Origin: JAPLKB01 sp964532465
GTDB lineage: Bacteria > Desulfobacterota > Syntrophorhabdia > Syntrophorhabdales > Syntrophorhabdaceae
Assembly: GCA_964532465.1 (NCBI GenBank)
Contig: CAZHHX010000010.1
Location: 32,601-96,600, forward strand
Direction of reading: 5' to 3'
Length of the DNA: 64,000 bases
Shown: positions 15,004 to 23,866 of the stretch, in pieces
Layout of the letters: each line of letters opens with the position of its first letter
How positions within the stretch are numbered: position 1 is the stretch's first letter
Notes under the pieces: generated by a model
What the model was told of the DNA's origin: nothing
Seen by the model: only the letters and a program-made list of their open reading frames with translations
Database searches by the model: none
Position numbers and translations under genes: made by a program

Positions 15004-17709
15004 ATGACAGGAAAAACAACCAGGATGCTCCTGATTGGAGCGGTGGTTATCATCGCGCTGGCAGCATCAAGAATAACAAACTTTTATGTTGACTGGCTGT
15101 TTTTTGAAGAGGTGGCCTACGGGAATGTATTTCTGAAAACGTTCTCCACCGAGATTTTTACAGGTCTTTTTTTCGGCTTAGCGTGCTTCATCTTTGTCCT
15201 TGCCAACATGCTCATGGTGAGCCGGATGCAACTTCCTTCCGTCAACATTGGCTTATCGCAACAGATAGGCATTTCACTGAATTTGGAGGCTCTGAACAAA
15301 TATTCAAAGCCCTTCAGTGTTCTTATTGCGGCAATTATAGGCTTTCTTGGAGGGACATGGGGGAGCAGTTTCTGGTCTCAGACGCTTATTTTTCTTAACA
15401 GCATTGATACAGGAATGAAAGACCCCATCATGGGCAAGGATGTGGGATTTTATCTCTTTAAACTCCCCTTTTATGAATTGCTCAGCGCCTATGCCGGTTT
15501 CATTATTTTTATCACGCTCATTCTTGTCATCGCGGCCCATGCGGTGAGAGGCGGTTTTCTTTTGAGCGGCTCCGGCATGTCCCTTTCAAAAGAAGCGAAA
15601 AGGCACATCGGCATCCTTGCCGGGTTATTTCTTTTCAAGATTGCCTCCGGTTTCTATCTCGACCGCTTTGAACTGCTCTATTCAGCGCATGGCGTGATTG
15701 TGGGCGCAGGCTACACTGATGTGAATGCCAGGCTTTTTGCTCTCGGTTTGCTCTCATTGCTTACAACTATTGCCGGTTTTGCCTTTATCACCGCGTTTAC
15801 GAGGGAGTCGTGGAAGATTACCCTTTATCCCCTTGCCGTTGTATTGCTGGTATATGTTGTCGGTATTGTAATATATCCGGCTTTGCTCCAGAATTTCAAG
15901 GTTGCCCCTAACGAACTTGATGTTGAGAAACCGTTTATAGAACACCATATTGCCTTTACAAAGTACGGGTACAATCTTAACAATGTCTCTGTAAGGCCTT
16001 TCAATGTTTCATACGGCCTAACCGACAAGGATGTTCAGAAAAATTCAGCTACCATAAAAAACATCAGACTGTGGGACGAATCACCGTTGCTCAAGACATA
16101 CAGCCAGTTGCAGCAGATAAGAACATACTACCGGTTTACGAATATCGATAATGACCGCTATACCATAGATGGTGAATACAGGCAGGTCATGCTCTCGGCA
16201 AGGGAATTGTCTTATGAAGATCTTCCCAGTAAATCCTGGATTAATGAAAAATTTGTCTTTACCCACGGCAACGGCATTACCATGGGGCCGGTAAGCCGGA
16301 TTACACGGGAGGGGTTGCCGGAGTTCATTATAAAGGATATTCCGCCTGTTTCAAGCTCTGATATAAAGATAACAACGCCGGAGATATATTTTGGCGAACT
16401 CACTGGCGATTACGCAATCGTGAATACAAAGATTCCCGAATTCAGCTATCCCACCTCGGAAGGGAACATATACACCTCGTACAAAGGCGGCGGAGGCGTT
16501 CTTCTTGACTCCATGCTGAAACGCGCCTTGTTCGCTTTATCATTCAAAACCGCTAAGATTGTCCTTTCCTCTGATATAAAGAACGAAAGCAGGATTCTTT
16601 ATAACCGCAATATTGTGGAAAGGGTTCGCAAGATCGCTCCTTTTCTCAAGCTTGATTCAGATCCCTATATTGTAGTTTCAAAAGAAGGAAAACTCTACTG
16701 GATCATGGATGCTTATACAATATCCGCCATGCTGCCTTATTCAAAACGCCTCAAGAATCATGTCAATTATATGCGAAATTCTGTAAAGGTTACAGTGGAT
16801 GCCTATACCGGAAAAGTAAACTTCTACCTGAGCGATGCCGAAGACGCGATTATAAATGTCTACAACGCTATTTTTCCGGGGCTTTTAAAACCCATTTCCA
16901 TGATGCCGGCAGACCTGAAGGCGCATATAAGGTACCCCAGGGAATTTTTTGCCATCCAGACCCATATATATGGAACCTATCACATGGAGGACCCGAAGGT
17001 TTTCTACAATAAGGAAGATTTGTGGCAAATACCCTCCCACGCTGAAAAACCCATGGAGCCTTACTATCTGATTATGAAGCTCCCTGAGGAAAAGAAAGAG
17101 GAATATGCCCTTCTGATGCCGTACACGCCTTCAAAAAGAGACAATCTGGCTGCATGGTTTGCGGCAAGATGTGATGAGCCTTATTACGGGAAACTGATTG
17201 TTTATACCTTTCCAAGGGACAGGCTTGTCTTCGGACCGAGGCAGATTGACGCCAGAATCGATCAGGATTCCTTCATTTCCCAACAGCTCACCCTCTGGGG
17301 ACAGCGCGGTTCACAGGTAATCCGGGGGAGTCTCCTTATTATACCGGTTGAAACATCGCTCATGTATGTCCAGCCGCTTTATCTTGCGGCAGAGGATAAG
17401 GGAGGGCTTCCGGAGCTGCGGCGCGTGATTGTGGCATACGAAAACGATGTGGTCATGGATGACAATCTTGAATTATGTCTCCAGCGGCTCTTTGGAGGCA
17501 GGAAAGGCGTACCTGTCGCAGCGTCAACAGGGGCAGGAGCAACAGCAGCATCTGCGCCGCAGAAAAAAGCCTCTGTCAATGAGCTTGCAAGAGAAGCTAT
17601 GAAACAGTTCGAAAAAGCCAGAGAGTTTCAGAAGCAGGGCGACTGGGCAGGCTACGGGGAACAGCTAAAGAAACTTGAACAGGTACTGAAACAGATGACA
17701 ACCCAGTAA
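15004..17709 (+). CDS. UPF0182 family membrane protein
   Basis: 901 aa, full length for the UPF0182 (COG1615) family. The first ~290 residues hold about seven membrane helices. The large remainder is extracytoplasmic, with the conserved INxxFVFTHGNGITMGPV block (about residues 410-430) and several aromatic-rich repeats. The C-terminus carries an Ala-rich linker and a helical QKQGDWAGYGEQLKKLEQ segment. Function is unknown in the family. Good Shine-Dalgarno GGGAGG. It is monocistronic. Confidence 0.92.
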   Translation: MTGKTTRMLLIGAVVIIALAASRITNFYVDWLFFEEVAYGNVFLKTFSTEIFTGLFFGLACFIFVLANMLMVSRMQLPSVNIGLSQQIGISLNLEALNKYSKPFSVLIAAIIGFLGGTWGSSFWSQTLIFLNSIDTGMKDPIMGKDVGFYLFKLPFYELLSAYAGFIIFITLILVIAAHAVRGGFLLSGSGMSLSKEAKRHIGILAGLFLFKIASGFYLDRFELLYSAHGVIVGAGYTDVNARLFALGLLSLLTTIAGFAFITAFTRESWKITLYPLAVVLLVYVVGIVIYPALLQNFKVAPNELDVEKPFIEHHIAFTKYGYNLNNVSVRPFNVSYGLTDKDVQKNSATIKNIRLWDESPLLKTYSQLQQIRTYYRFTNIDNDRYTIDGEYRQVMLSARELSYEDLPSKSWINEKFVFTHGNGITMGPVSRITREGLPEFIIKDIPPVSSSDIKITTPEIYFGELTGDYAIVNTKIPEFSYPTSEGNIYTSYKGGGGVLLDSMLKRALFALSFKTAKIVLSSDIKNESRILYNRNIVERVRKIAPFLKLDSDPYIVVSKEGKLYWIMDAYTISAMLPYSKRLKNHVNYMRNSVKVTVDAYTGKVNFYLSDAEDAIINVYNAIFPGLLKPISMMPADLKAHIRYPREFFAIQTHIYGTYHMEDPKVFYNKEDLWQIPSHAEKPMEPYYLIMKLPEEKKEEYALLMPYTPSKRDNLAAWFAARCDEPYYGKLIVYTFPRDRLVFGPRQIDARIDQDSFISQQLTLWGQRGSQVIRGSLLIIPVETSLMYVQPLYLAAEDKGGLPELRRVIVAYENDVVMDDNLELCLQRLFGGRKGVPVAASTGAGATAASAPQKKASVNELAREAMKQFEKAREFQKQGDWAGYGEQLKKLEQVLKQMTTQ

Positions 17710-17798
17710 GGTTTTGTGTCGGTTTTTTTTACAGGTTTTCTCTTTGTTCGGTCAACGGTATGAAAAAATACTCATGACCCTCAAGTGGGTCCCTCGCG

Positions 17799-17863
17799 AT
17801 CTGCTGTGTCTTGCGCCCTCCAGCGTACATTGAGTACGCTTTCGGTCCGCAAGACTTGCAGAT
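17799..17863 (+). repeat. Long imperfect hairpin in intergenic repeat
   Basis: Nested inverted repeats: ATCTGC (17799) with GCAGAT (17858), GTCTTGCG with CGCAAGAC, and AGCGTAC with GTACGCT around an ATTGA loop. It lies in a 350-base stretch with no gene, downstream of the UPF0182 gene. The GTAC-centred tip resembles the intergenic repeats at 19604, 33966 and 39451. No T-run follows, so a terminator role is unclear. Confidence 0.5.
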
Positions 17864-18056
17864 TATCCACATCAGAAGCATTTTTCCTATGCTGTTGCCC
17901 ACTCAACCCGCATTTACATAAACCTATATGTCGCTTATGTGAATGCGGAATAAAAAAAGAAATCGGGATTTAGAAAGTTTATTCGACCTTAAATAGCTCG
18001 GCAGAGCCCTCCACAATTTCAAAAAGATTGATTTTAAGCGTCATATTTTTTCATGA

Positions 18057-18085
18057 TTGACAGGATATGAACGACGACGTATAAT
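18057..18085 (+). promoter_or_regulatory. Consensus sigma-70 promoter of vapBC
   Basis: Perfect TTGACA (18057-18062), 17-base spacer, perfect TATAAT (18080-18085). Predicted start near 18092, giving a ~29-base leader with Shine-Dalgarno AAGGAG before the ATG at 18121. A full-consensus promoter is typical of an autoregulated toxin-antitoxin operon. Confidence 0.85.
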
Positions 18086-18120
18086 AATCTAATATGATGA
18101 CGTATAAAAAGGAGAAGGCC

Positions 18121-18360
18121 ATGCAGACCAAACTTACTTTACGTCTCGATGACAGACTCATCGAACAGGCAAAAGCATATGCCCAGGAAAAGGGAAGATC
18201 GCTTTCACAGGTTGTATCCGATTATTTCCGTATTCTCAACGCAGACACAATCCATGCCAAAAGAACGCCTCCCATAACGGCATCTCTTCGCGGAATGCTC
18301 AAAGATGCTAACGTAGATGAAAAGGATTACCGGAAATATCTTGAGGAAAAGTTCCATTGA
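18121..18360 (+). CDS. vapB: VapB-like antitoxin (DUF6364-type ribbon-helix-helix)
   Basis: 79 aa. N-terminal ribbon-helix-helix pattern MQTKLTLRLDDRLIEQAKAYA, then a basic, flexible tail that would wrap the toxin. The ATG at 18121 is used because AAGGAG lies upstream; the in-frame ATG at 18094 overlaps the predicted transcription start. The stop overlaps the toxin start (TTGA). It probably represses its own promoter. Confidence 0.85.
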   Translation: MQTKLTLRLDDRLIEQAKAYAQEKGRSLSQVVSDYFRILNADTIHAKRTPPITASLRGMLKDANVDEKDYRKYLEEKFH

Positions 18361-18818
18361 AATTACTTTTTGACACCAATCTAGTCCTCGATGTTCTCAT
18401 GGACAGGAAACCTTTTGTTGATTCTGCTTCAGCACTTTTCTCGGCGGCAGAAGATGGAGCAATTGTGGGTTATCTCTGTGGGACAACACTAACAACAGTC
18501 TATTATATTGCATCAAAAGCAATGGGGTCCGAACCGGCAAGGGAGGCAATAAAAAAGCTTCTGGTCATATTTGAGGTAGCTCTTGTGAATCGTGCTGTTA
18601 TAGAGAAGGCATTGGCGAGCGAGTTCAAGGATTTTGAAGATGCCGTATTGTATGCGTCAGCCTGTCACGCCGGTGTAGATGCCATAGTTACACGCTATGA
18701 AGGTGATTTCGGCAAGGCAGATATTCCCATCTATTCTCCCATTCATGCGGAGAAGATTGTAAATGAGATAATAGGAGGGCGGAATGCTGGGATAAAACCC
18801 TGGCCTTGTCATTGGTGA
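18357..18818 (+). CDS. vapC: VapC-like PIN domain toxin
   Basis: 153 aa with a TTG start overlapping the antitoxin stop. PIN signature: LLFDTNLVLDVL (first Asp), an acidic middle helix (KDFEDAVLYASA) and the IVTRYEGDF end motif. The last ~15 residues (from about IGGRN on) are encoded by bases that look like the 5' part of a riboswitch aptamer and lack PIN-like sequence, so the reading frame seems to run past the ancestral end. Predicted endoribonuclease. Confidence 0.85.
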   Translation: MKLLFDTNLVLDVLMDRKPFVDSASALFSAAEDGAIVGYLCGTTLTTVYYIASKAMGSEPAREAIKKLLVIFEVALVNRAVIEKALASEFKDFEDAVLYASACHAGVDAIVTRYEGDFGKADIPIYSPIHAEKIVNEIIGGRNAGIKPWPCHW

Positions 18819-18876
18819 GAGCCAATTAGCGAGACCTTTAGTGTGACTGTAAAAGTCCATACTAAAGTGTCTCGCT
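18774..18876 (+). promoter_or_regulatory. Candidate yybP-ykoY Mn2+ riboswitch with terminator
   Basis: Upstream of a GDT1-type exporter. The 3' part AGCGAGACCTTTA matches the conserved 3' strand of yybP-ykoY aptamers. TTGTCATT and two small hairpins (GGGATAAAACCC and ATTGG/CCAAT) precede it, and GGAGGGCGG may stand for the 5' loop. The same 3' strand pairs with 18860-18876 to form a terminator stem (18828-18876) followed by TTTTTT, so aptamer and terminator are mutually exclusive. The 5' half is divergent and overlaps the end of vapC, so the fold may be damaged. Confidence 0.6.
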
Positions 18877-18905
18877 TTTTTATTTTATATGATAAGGAGA
18901 GCATC

Positions 18906-19592
18906 ATGACTGTTTACATTGCATCACTCGTATTTGTTGTTCTTGCAGAAATGGGAGACAAAACACAATTGCTCGCTATGGCCTTTGCTGCACGGTACCG
19001 CTGGCAGACCGTCATGTGGGGAGTATTCGCAGCAACCCTTGCAAATCATCTTTTTGCGGTAGTTCTTGGAAGTTACCTGACAAGAATTGTCCCTCTCCAT
19101 TACATTCAAATTGCGGCATCCGCGTCTTTTATACTCTTTGGCCTCTGGACGATAAGGGGTGATAAACTCGACAACGAAGATAAACGTTTTAACTTCAGTC
19201 CTTTCTGGACAGTTGCCGTTGCCTTCTTTTTTGCGGAAATGGGAGACAAAACACAGCTCGCAACCATCGCGCTGGCTGCAAAATATTCCAGCATCATTCC
19301 GGTCTGGCTTGGTACAACATCCGGTATGCTCATCGCAGATGCTATAGGAATCATCTTCGGCATAGTTCTGGGTAAGAAGATTCCGGAACGGGCTGTTAAG
19401 TGGTTTGCGGCGCTTATATTCATTTTGTTCGGGATTGCCGGTCTCTATGCTTCACTCCCGAAACATTTTATAACATTGCCGGTTATAATAGGAGGTATTG
19501 CCATAATCCTGCTATCGATTTACGGGGTCGTCCGCATGAATAAACGGGCGGATGTTCTTGTGGAAAAGAACGATAACGGACCAAAGCAATAA
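18906..19592 (+). CDS. GDT1/TMEM165 family (UPF0016) Mn2+/Ca2+ exporter
   Basis: 228 aa from the ATG at 18906 (Shine-Dalgarno AAGGAG). Two copies of the family signature EMGDKTQL (near residues 17 and 114) in an internally duplicated membrane protein of about six to seven helices. In bacteria these proteins export manganese, which fits the riboswitch candidate in the leader. An upstream in-frame ATG at 18843 lies inside the terminator stem and is not used. Confidence 0.9.
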   Translation: MTVYIASLVFVVLAEMGDKTQLLAMAFAARYRWQTVMWGVFAATLANHLFAVVLGSYLTRIVPLHYIQIAASASFILFGLWTIRGDKLDNEDKRFNFSPFWTVAVAFFFAEMGDKTQLATIALAAKYSSIIPVWLGTTSGMLIADAIGIIFGIVLGKKIPERAVKWFAALIFILFGIAGLYASLPKHFITLPVIIGGIAIILLSIYGVVRMNKRADVLVEKNDNGPKQ

Positions 19593-19603
19593 TATTTATT
19601 TAT

Positions 19604-19703
19604 TGCAGGTATCCTCCTCCTCGCACTCCTCGACGTACTGGTAGTACGCCTGCGCCTGTCCTCACGCAGGGAGGGCCTGCTCGTCGTCGTTGCCTCGTTC
19701 TAT
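19604..19703 (-). repeat. Intergenic repeat, minus-strand copy
   Basis: Read on the minus strand, this ~100-base segment follows the same scheme as the repeats at 33966-34112 and 39451-39606: GAGGCAACGA, then an AGGCG stretch, GCGTAC...GTACGTCGAGGA and a closing GCGAGGA. It fills the gap between the exporter and the kinase genes; the remaining bases up to 19898 show nothing further. The copy is diverged and lacks clear terminal inverted repeats. Confidence 0.5.
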
Positions 19704-19898
19704 GCATGAAATCGAATTGGTATAAAACCATTGACAATAAATGGAGCCAGTCATGACTTCATGGCAACGCAGCCCAAAAATTTATCAGAAATTATCAAAC
19801 AGTGCGCTCTTCAAGATTGTGAAGATTTCAGGCAATAATGAAATGCAATATCATGAATTCGGATCGAGTGGATAGATCATTCATGAGGAAGACCGAAC

Positions 19899-21710
19899 TT
19901 ATTTTCTTTCATCGATAACGCCGGTATTATTCCCGACAGGAAACGTTACGGTAAATATTGTTCCGCCTGATTCCATACAATCATCAACAGTTTTACAATG
20001 ACTGCACCGGGTAATATCTCCGGGACAGACATCTCTGTCGGTAGGTATGTAGATACACCGCGTGCTCTTAAGCAAAATGTCAAACCCGTAACGCTCGGCG
20101 TAGTGTTTAATCCGGAGAAGCTCAAGCCCTTTCCCGCCAGCCCCGAATTCAAAAGGTTTTTTCGTTGCATAGCGATCGATTTCCTCTGTGTGGAAGAGAC
20201 CGTCCATGAGTGAGGCCTGATTTTCCTCAGTAATGCCTATACCTCTATCGGATATTTGAAGAAAAACCCCGGTATCTCTCTGGTAACATGTTACTTCAAT
20301 GACTCCGCCATCAGGAGTATTCTCTACGGCATTTTTGATGAGACCTTCAGCAACTCCCCTGAGGATAAAAGGATCCATAAAAATATAAAGGCCGACATGC
20401 CCTTCTACTATGAATTGCAGATTGCGATGCTCAACAGTCCGTTTTATCTTATCCAGTATGGATACAATAAATGTGTAGAGGTCTATGGACTCAGATAACC
20501 AAGGGCTGCCGCCGAGGTATCCGCTTGTCCATTTTTTTAGGGCTTCCCAGTGCAGGCGTATCTCTTCAGGTATTTCCGAAATATCCTCCATCCTGGCCAG
20601 AAGACGATCAATATCGTTGAGGACCATTCCTGCCTCAACTTCCTGAGATACCCTGAATATCTCATTAGTCTCGTGTGATATTTTAACAAGACGTGCTGTA
20701 TTTCTTTCCAGAGTGTCGATAATGTTCTCGAGGCCAGGGGTCAATGTATTTTCTGTCTTTCGTTTCAAGATTCTGACACTTCCCTGAATAACCGAGATAG
20801 GCGTTCTTAGTTCGTGTGAGATATGATTTACCGCTTTGGTTTTTGCCTTGTTCAGCCGCTCCAGTTCTTTGTGAGAATTCATGAGCGATTCTTCGGCGCG
20901 TTTTCTTTCCGTAACGTCTTTGAGGTAGATAAGATCGAAGGGCCTGCCTCTGAATGTGATACTGGCGGCTGATACTTCTACATAGAGTGTGTTTCCTTTT
21001 TTCGTAATCCCCTTGAATTCATATCGTGACGGCACAGGTCCACCGCGCTGCCGTCTGATTATGATGTCTGTTACCATCTCAATATCATCGGGATGGATAG
21101 TAGATATTATTGATTTTCCGACGACATCTTCAAAGCTGTCAAACTCGAACATTTTAATATATTGTTTGTTCGCGTATTGACATATATCGCCCTGCTGCAT
21201 CGAAATACCATCGTTGGAATTTTCGAGGACAATCCTGCCTCTCTCTTCACTTTCTGAAAGAGCTTCCTCTGCCTTTTTGCGCTCTGTGATGTCGAGCATC
21301 GTGCCTTCATAGGAAAGGGTTTTGCCGTTTTCATCACGAAAGACCATGACGTTCATGGAGACCCAGTGTATGTTTCCGTTCTTTATTCTCAATCGGGCTT
21401 CAAAGTTTTGAACGGAACTGGACGCGCGAAGAAGGTCTATCAGTTTTTTATGGTCTGATAGATCCACAAAAAGATCCTCGGCCAGAATCAAATTCCTGAT
21501 CTCAGCAGGGGAAGCATATCCGTGTATGCGGGCGAAGGAAGGGTTGGCGTGTGTGAAACGACCTTCATGATCTGTCTGGAATATTCCTTCTATAGCGTTG
21601 TTAACAATATTTCTGAATTTAGTTTCGCTTTCCTTGAGGGCGGTTTCAAGCTGTTTCAATTCTGTGGGACATTCTTGCGGTCTATTGTTGTTTTGAGTTA
21701 TTTCTGTCAT
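19899..21710 (-). CDS. PAS-PAS sensor histidine kinase with Cys cluster
   Basis: 603 aa, no membrane segments. Two PAS/PAC domains (about 20-150 and 150-275), dimerisation domain with H-box NHISHELRTP (phosphoacceptor H299), then an HATPase with DRGIGI and GAGGKGLELL. Near the C-terminus (about 560-580) a four-Cys insertion CPGDITRC, SHC, DDC interrupts the ATPase fold; it could bind metal or sense redox. No response regulator gene is adjacent, so it is an orphan cytosolic kinase. Its signal is unknown. Confidence 0.88.
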   Translation of the reverse strand: MTEITQNNNRPQECPTELKQLETALKESETKFRNIVNNAIEGIFQTDHEGRFTHANPSFARIHGYASPAEIRNLILAEDLFVDLSDHKKLIDLLRASSSVQNFEARLRIKNGNIHWVSMNVMVFRDENGKTLSYEGTMLDITERKKAEEALSESEERGRIVLENSNDGISMQQGDICQYANKQYIKMFEFDSFEDVVGKSIISTIHPDDIEMVTDIIIRRQRGGPVPSRYEFKGITKKGNTLYVEVSAASITFRGRPFDLIYLKDVTERKRAEESLMNSHKELERLNKAKTKAVNHISHELRTPISVIQGSVRILKRKTENTLTPGLENIIDTLERNTARLVKISHETNEIFRVSQEVEAGMVLNDIDRLLARMEDISEIPEEIRLHWEALKKWTSGYLGGSPWLSESIDLYTFIVSILDKIKRTVEHRNLQFIVEGHVGLYIFMDPFILRGVAEGLIKNAVENTPDGGVIEVTCYQRDTGVFLQISDRGIGITEENQASLMDGLFHTEEIDRYATKKPFEFGAGGKGLELLRIKHYAERYGFDILLKSTRCIYIPTDRDVCPGDITRCSHCKTVDDCMESGGTIFTVTFPVGNNTGVIDERK

Positions 21711-21941
21711 TTCCGGAGCGGGTATTTTTCCTTGTCAGTTTTCTTTCACAGTATGATTTCTCTTTGGAAACCAGCTCTTATTATAAGACATTTTTAGATA
21801 TATATCTCCCATCATTTCGGGTAACCGTCAAATTTATTAATTATATCATCAATTTGCCGCAAATTCAAAAGAGCTTTTAATCCGGCAGGTGATTCCAATT
21901 CGTAAATATTTATATATCAGCGCAACAACTTGTTCTTTTTA

Positions 21942-22772
21942 TCATCTCCTCTGTTTAAACGTCTCTTTGGGGAAAAGCTTAGTAAAGCTCAGGGGGTAAT
22001 AGCTGGAATGGAGATAAATTTGGGGGAAGACCTTGAAGATTTCCGGAATAGTATAAATGTTTCGTAATATTTTATGGATATGCGTATCTCCTGACCAGAT
22101 CACTTTGGAGCATTGATCCAGGGCTGCCCTTGTGCAACAGTTGGCAACAAAACGACAATCCATATCAATAATCATCTCCGACTCTGTTTTGCCATCGACT
22201 GCTAACTTCCGGCAGACGGAGATAATTTGAGCATACAGAGGCTCTTCGCTATAATCGAAAACCTTACCGCGCATCTTCAAGGTTTCAATGAGCATATCTA
22301 CCTGCTCCAGATAGATCATCTGGTGCTTCCAGATTTTGTCGATCCATTCGATATCATGGTCCTGCCGGTTGTGATAGGCGTTGAAGAAACTCATGAAGCC
22401 CCTTTTCTGCTCTTCATATATCTCCTGTGATAACTTGATGTCCAGGCTATACACAATGTTTTCCATGACGCTGAGAAATTCGCTGAGTTCATGATACAAC
22501 ATGGGCAGGTATTTCCGGTAATTCCCGTTCTGAATACGTTTGATAAAACCGATGTAGCTGAAAACCTGATTGATATGAGTGGAATGGAAATGACCGGGTT
22601 GACGGTATATACCGACATTCAGCAATTTTGCCTTGCGGGGATCTTCGAAACGAAGGATTTCCATATCCCTTGGAATATATGCAGAGAACATATTTGTATC
22701 CAGGATGTTTTCGTACCGGCTTTTTTGCAGCGCTAATTCTAAGGAATAAGGGTATCTGTCCGTTGCGTTCAT
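21942..22772 (-). CDS. PIN-like domain protein, not part of a toxin-antitoxin pair
   Basis: 276 aa from the ATG at 22772 (AAAGGAG 11 bases upstream). Near the N-terminus NILDTNMFSAY carries the first PIN-type Asp (D25). Near the C-terminus IIDMDCRFVANCC, then KVIWSGDTHI, match the later acidic positions of PIN nucleases. The ~150 residues between are a long, aromatic-rich helical insert. No antitoxin-sized gene is adjacent. Assignment rests on motif spacing only; it could be a stand-alone RNase or an inactive relative. Confidence 0.5.
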   Translation of the reverse strand: MNATDRYPYSLELALQKSRYENILDTNMFSAYIPRDMEILRFEDPRKAKLLNVGIYRQPGHFHSTHINQVFSYIGFIKRIQNGNYRKYLPMLYHELSEFLSVMENIVYSLDIKLSQEIYEEQKRGFMSFFNAYHNRQDHDIEWIDKIWKHQMIYLEQVDMLIETLKMRGKVFDYSEEPLYAQIISVCRKLAVDGKTESEMIIDMDCRFVANCCTRAALDQCSKVIWSGDTHIHKILRNIYTIPEIFKVFPQIYLHSSYYPLSFTKLFPKETFKQRR

Positions 22773-23185
22773 TAAAGCCTGAACTCCTTTTTTGAAAATA
22801 TACACCTTTTCTGAGATATAATGGAAATATCTTGTAATGTCAAGGCAAACCGAACTACTTGACCTTTCAGAATATATGTATTTGGAATAGACCAGTCCAT
22901 TAAGCGGCGGCAGTGAATAGTGACACACGTGCTCTTACGGGGGCGATGTATCAAGTAGTAACATACAGCAGAAGCGGAAGAGGTTAATTTGCTCAGAATT
23001 TAAAAGAGAAAATAGATCGCGCGACCATTCCTCGGGCCGGCCTGGAGTGAGGAAACGCGGCATGGGGTAACGGCGAGAATGAACATGCCAAAGGATCGCA
23101 AAGCGCGGCATATTGCCGCAGATGGATGTCCCAACCATGTTGTTGACCGAACAAAAAGAAAACTAAAGAAATCAAAAACACAATT
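22773..23185. other. Gene-free stretch
   Basis: About 400 bases between lolD and the PIN-like gene, both read leftward. A small hairpin (GCGGCATATTGCCGC near 23105) is the only structure noted. Short open frames here are without Shine-Dalgarno or recognisable similarity. It should contain the promoter of the PIN-like gene and the lol 3' end. Confidence 0.4.
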
Positions 23186-23866
23186 TTAGAGTTGAAAGAG
23201 TTCGCCGTCAACCATGTTAAATTTTCTTGTTCCGATGGAGCCTATTTCCGGGTCATGGGTGACGAGAACAAGGGTGGACGCGAGCCTTTCGTTGACGGAG
23301 AGGATATAGTCAAGGACTTCGCGCCCTGTTTTTCTGTCCAGGTTGCCTGTGGGCTCGTCCGCGAGAATAAGCTCCGGTTCATTTACAAGGGCTCTCGCGA
23401 TGGCAACTCTCTGTTGTTCCCCGCCTGACAACTCACCCGGCCGGTGATTTCTTCTATTTGTGAGACCCATAATCTCAAGAAATGCCTCTGCCTTTTTTAA
23501 CGCCTCAGCCTCGTTTATCCGGCGAATCATGAGGGGGATCATAATATTTTCAATGACATTGAAATCCTGAAGCAGATGATAGAACTGAAATACAAAACCT
23601 ATCTTTTCATTCATAAAGATGCTTGACTCGTCTTCGGTAAATTGACGGACATTCCGGCCCCTGAAATGTATCTCGCCTTCAGTTGCCGCGTCCAGGGCGC
23701 CGAGTATATGGAGGAATGTGCTTTTTCCCGCGCCCGAAGGTCCCATAATCGTAATAAAATCCCTCTGATGTATGGTAAGATCAATACCCTTGAGGACGTT
23801 GACTTCCAGGCCGTTCTTGCTGAATCTTTTTTTCAGTCCCGATACGGTCATAATGGGCTCATTCAT
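23186..23866 (-). CDS. lolD: Lipoprotein-releasing ABC transporter ATPase LolD
   Basis: 226 aa ABC ATPase: Walker A GPSGAGKST, signature LSGGEQQRVAIARAL, Walker B LILADEPTGNLD, H-loop VTHD. It belongs to the LolD/MacB-type subfamily and overlaps lolC by eight bases, so it powers extraction of lipoproteins from the inner membrane. No lolA or lolB is visible nearby. Confidence 0.94.
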   Translation of the reverse strand: MNEPIMTVSGLKKRFSKNGLEVNVLKGIDLTIHQRDFITIMGPSGAGKSTFLHILGALDAATEGEIHFRGRNVRQFTEDESSIFMNEKIGFVFQFYHLLQDFNVIENIMIPLMIRRINEAEALKKAEAFLEIMGLTNRRNHRPGELSGGEQQRVAIARALVNEPELILADEPTGNLDRKTGREVLDYILSVNERLASTLVLVTHDPEIGSIGTRKFNMVDGELFQL

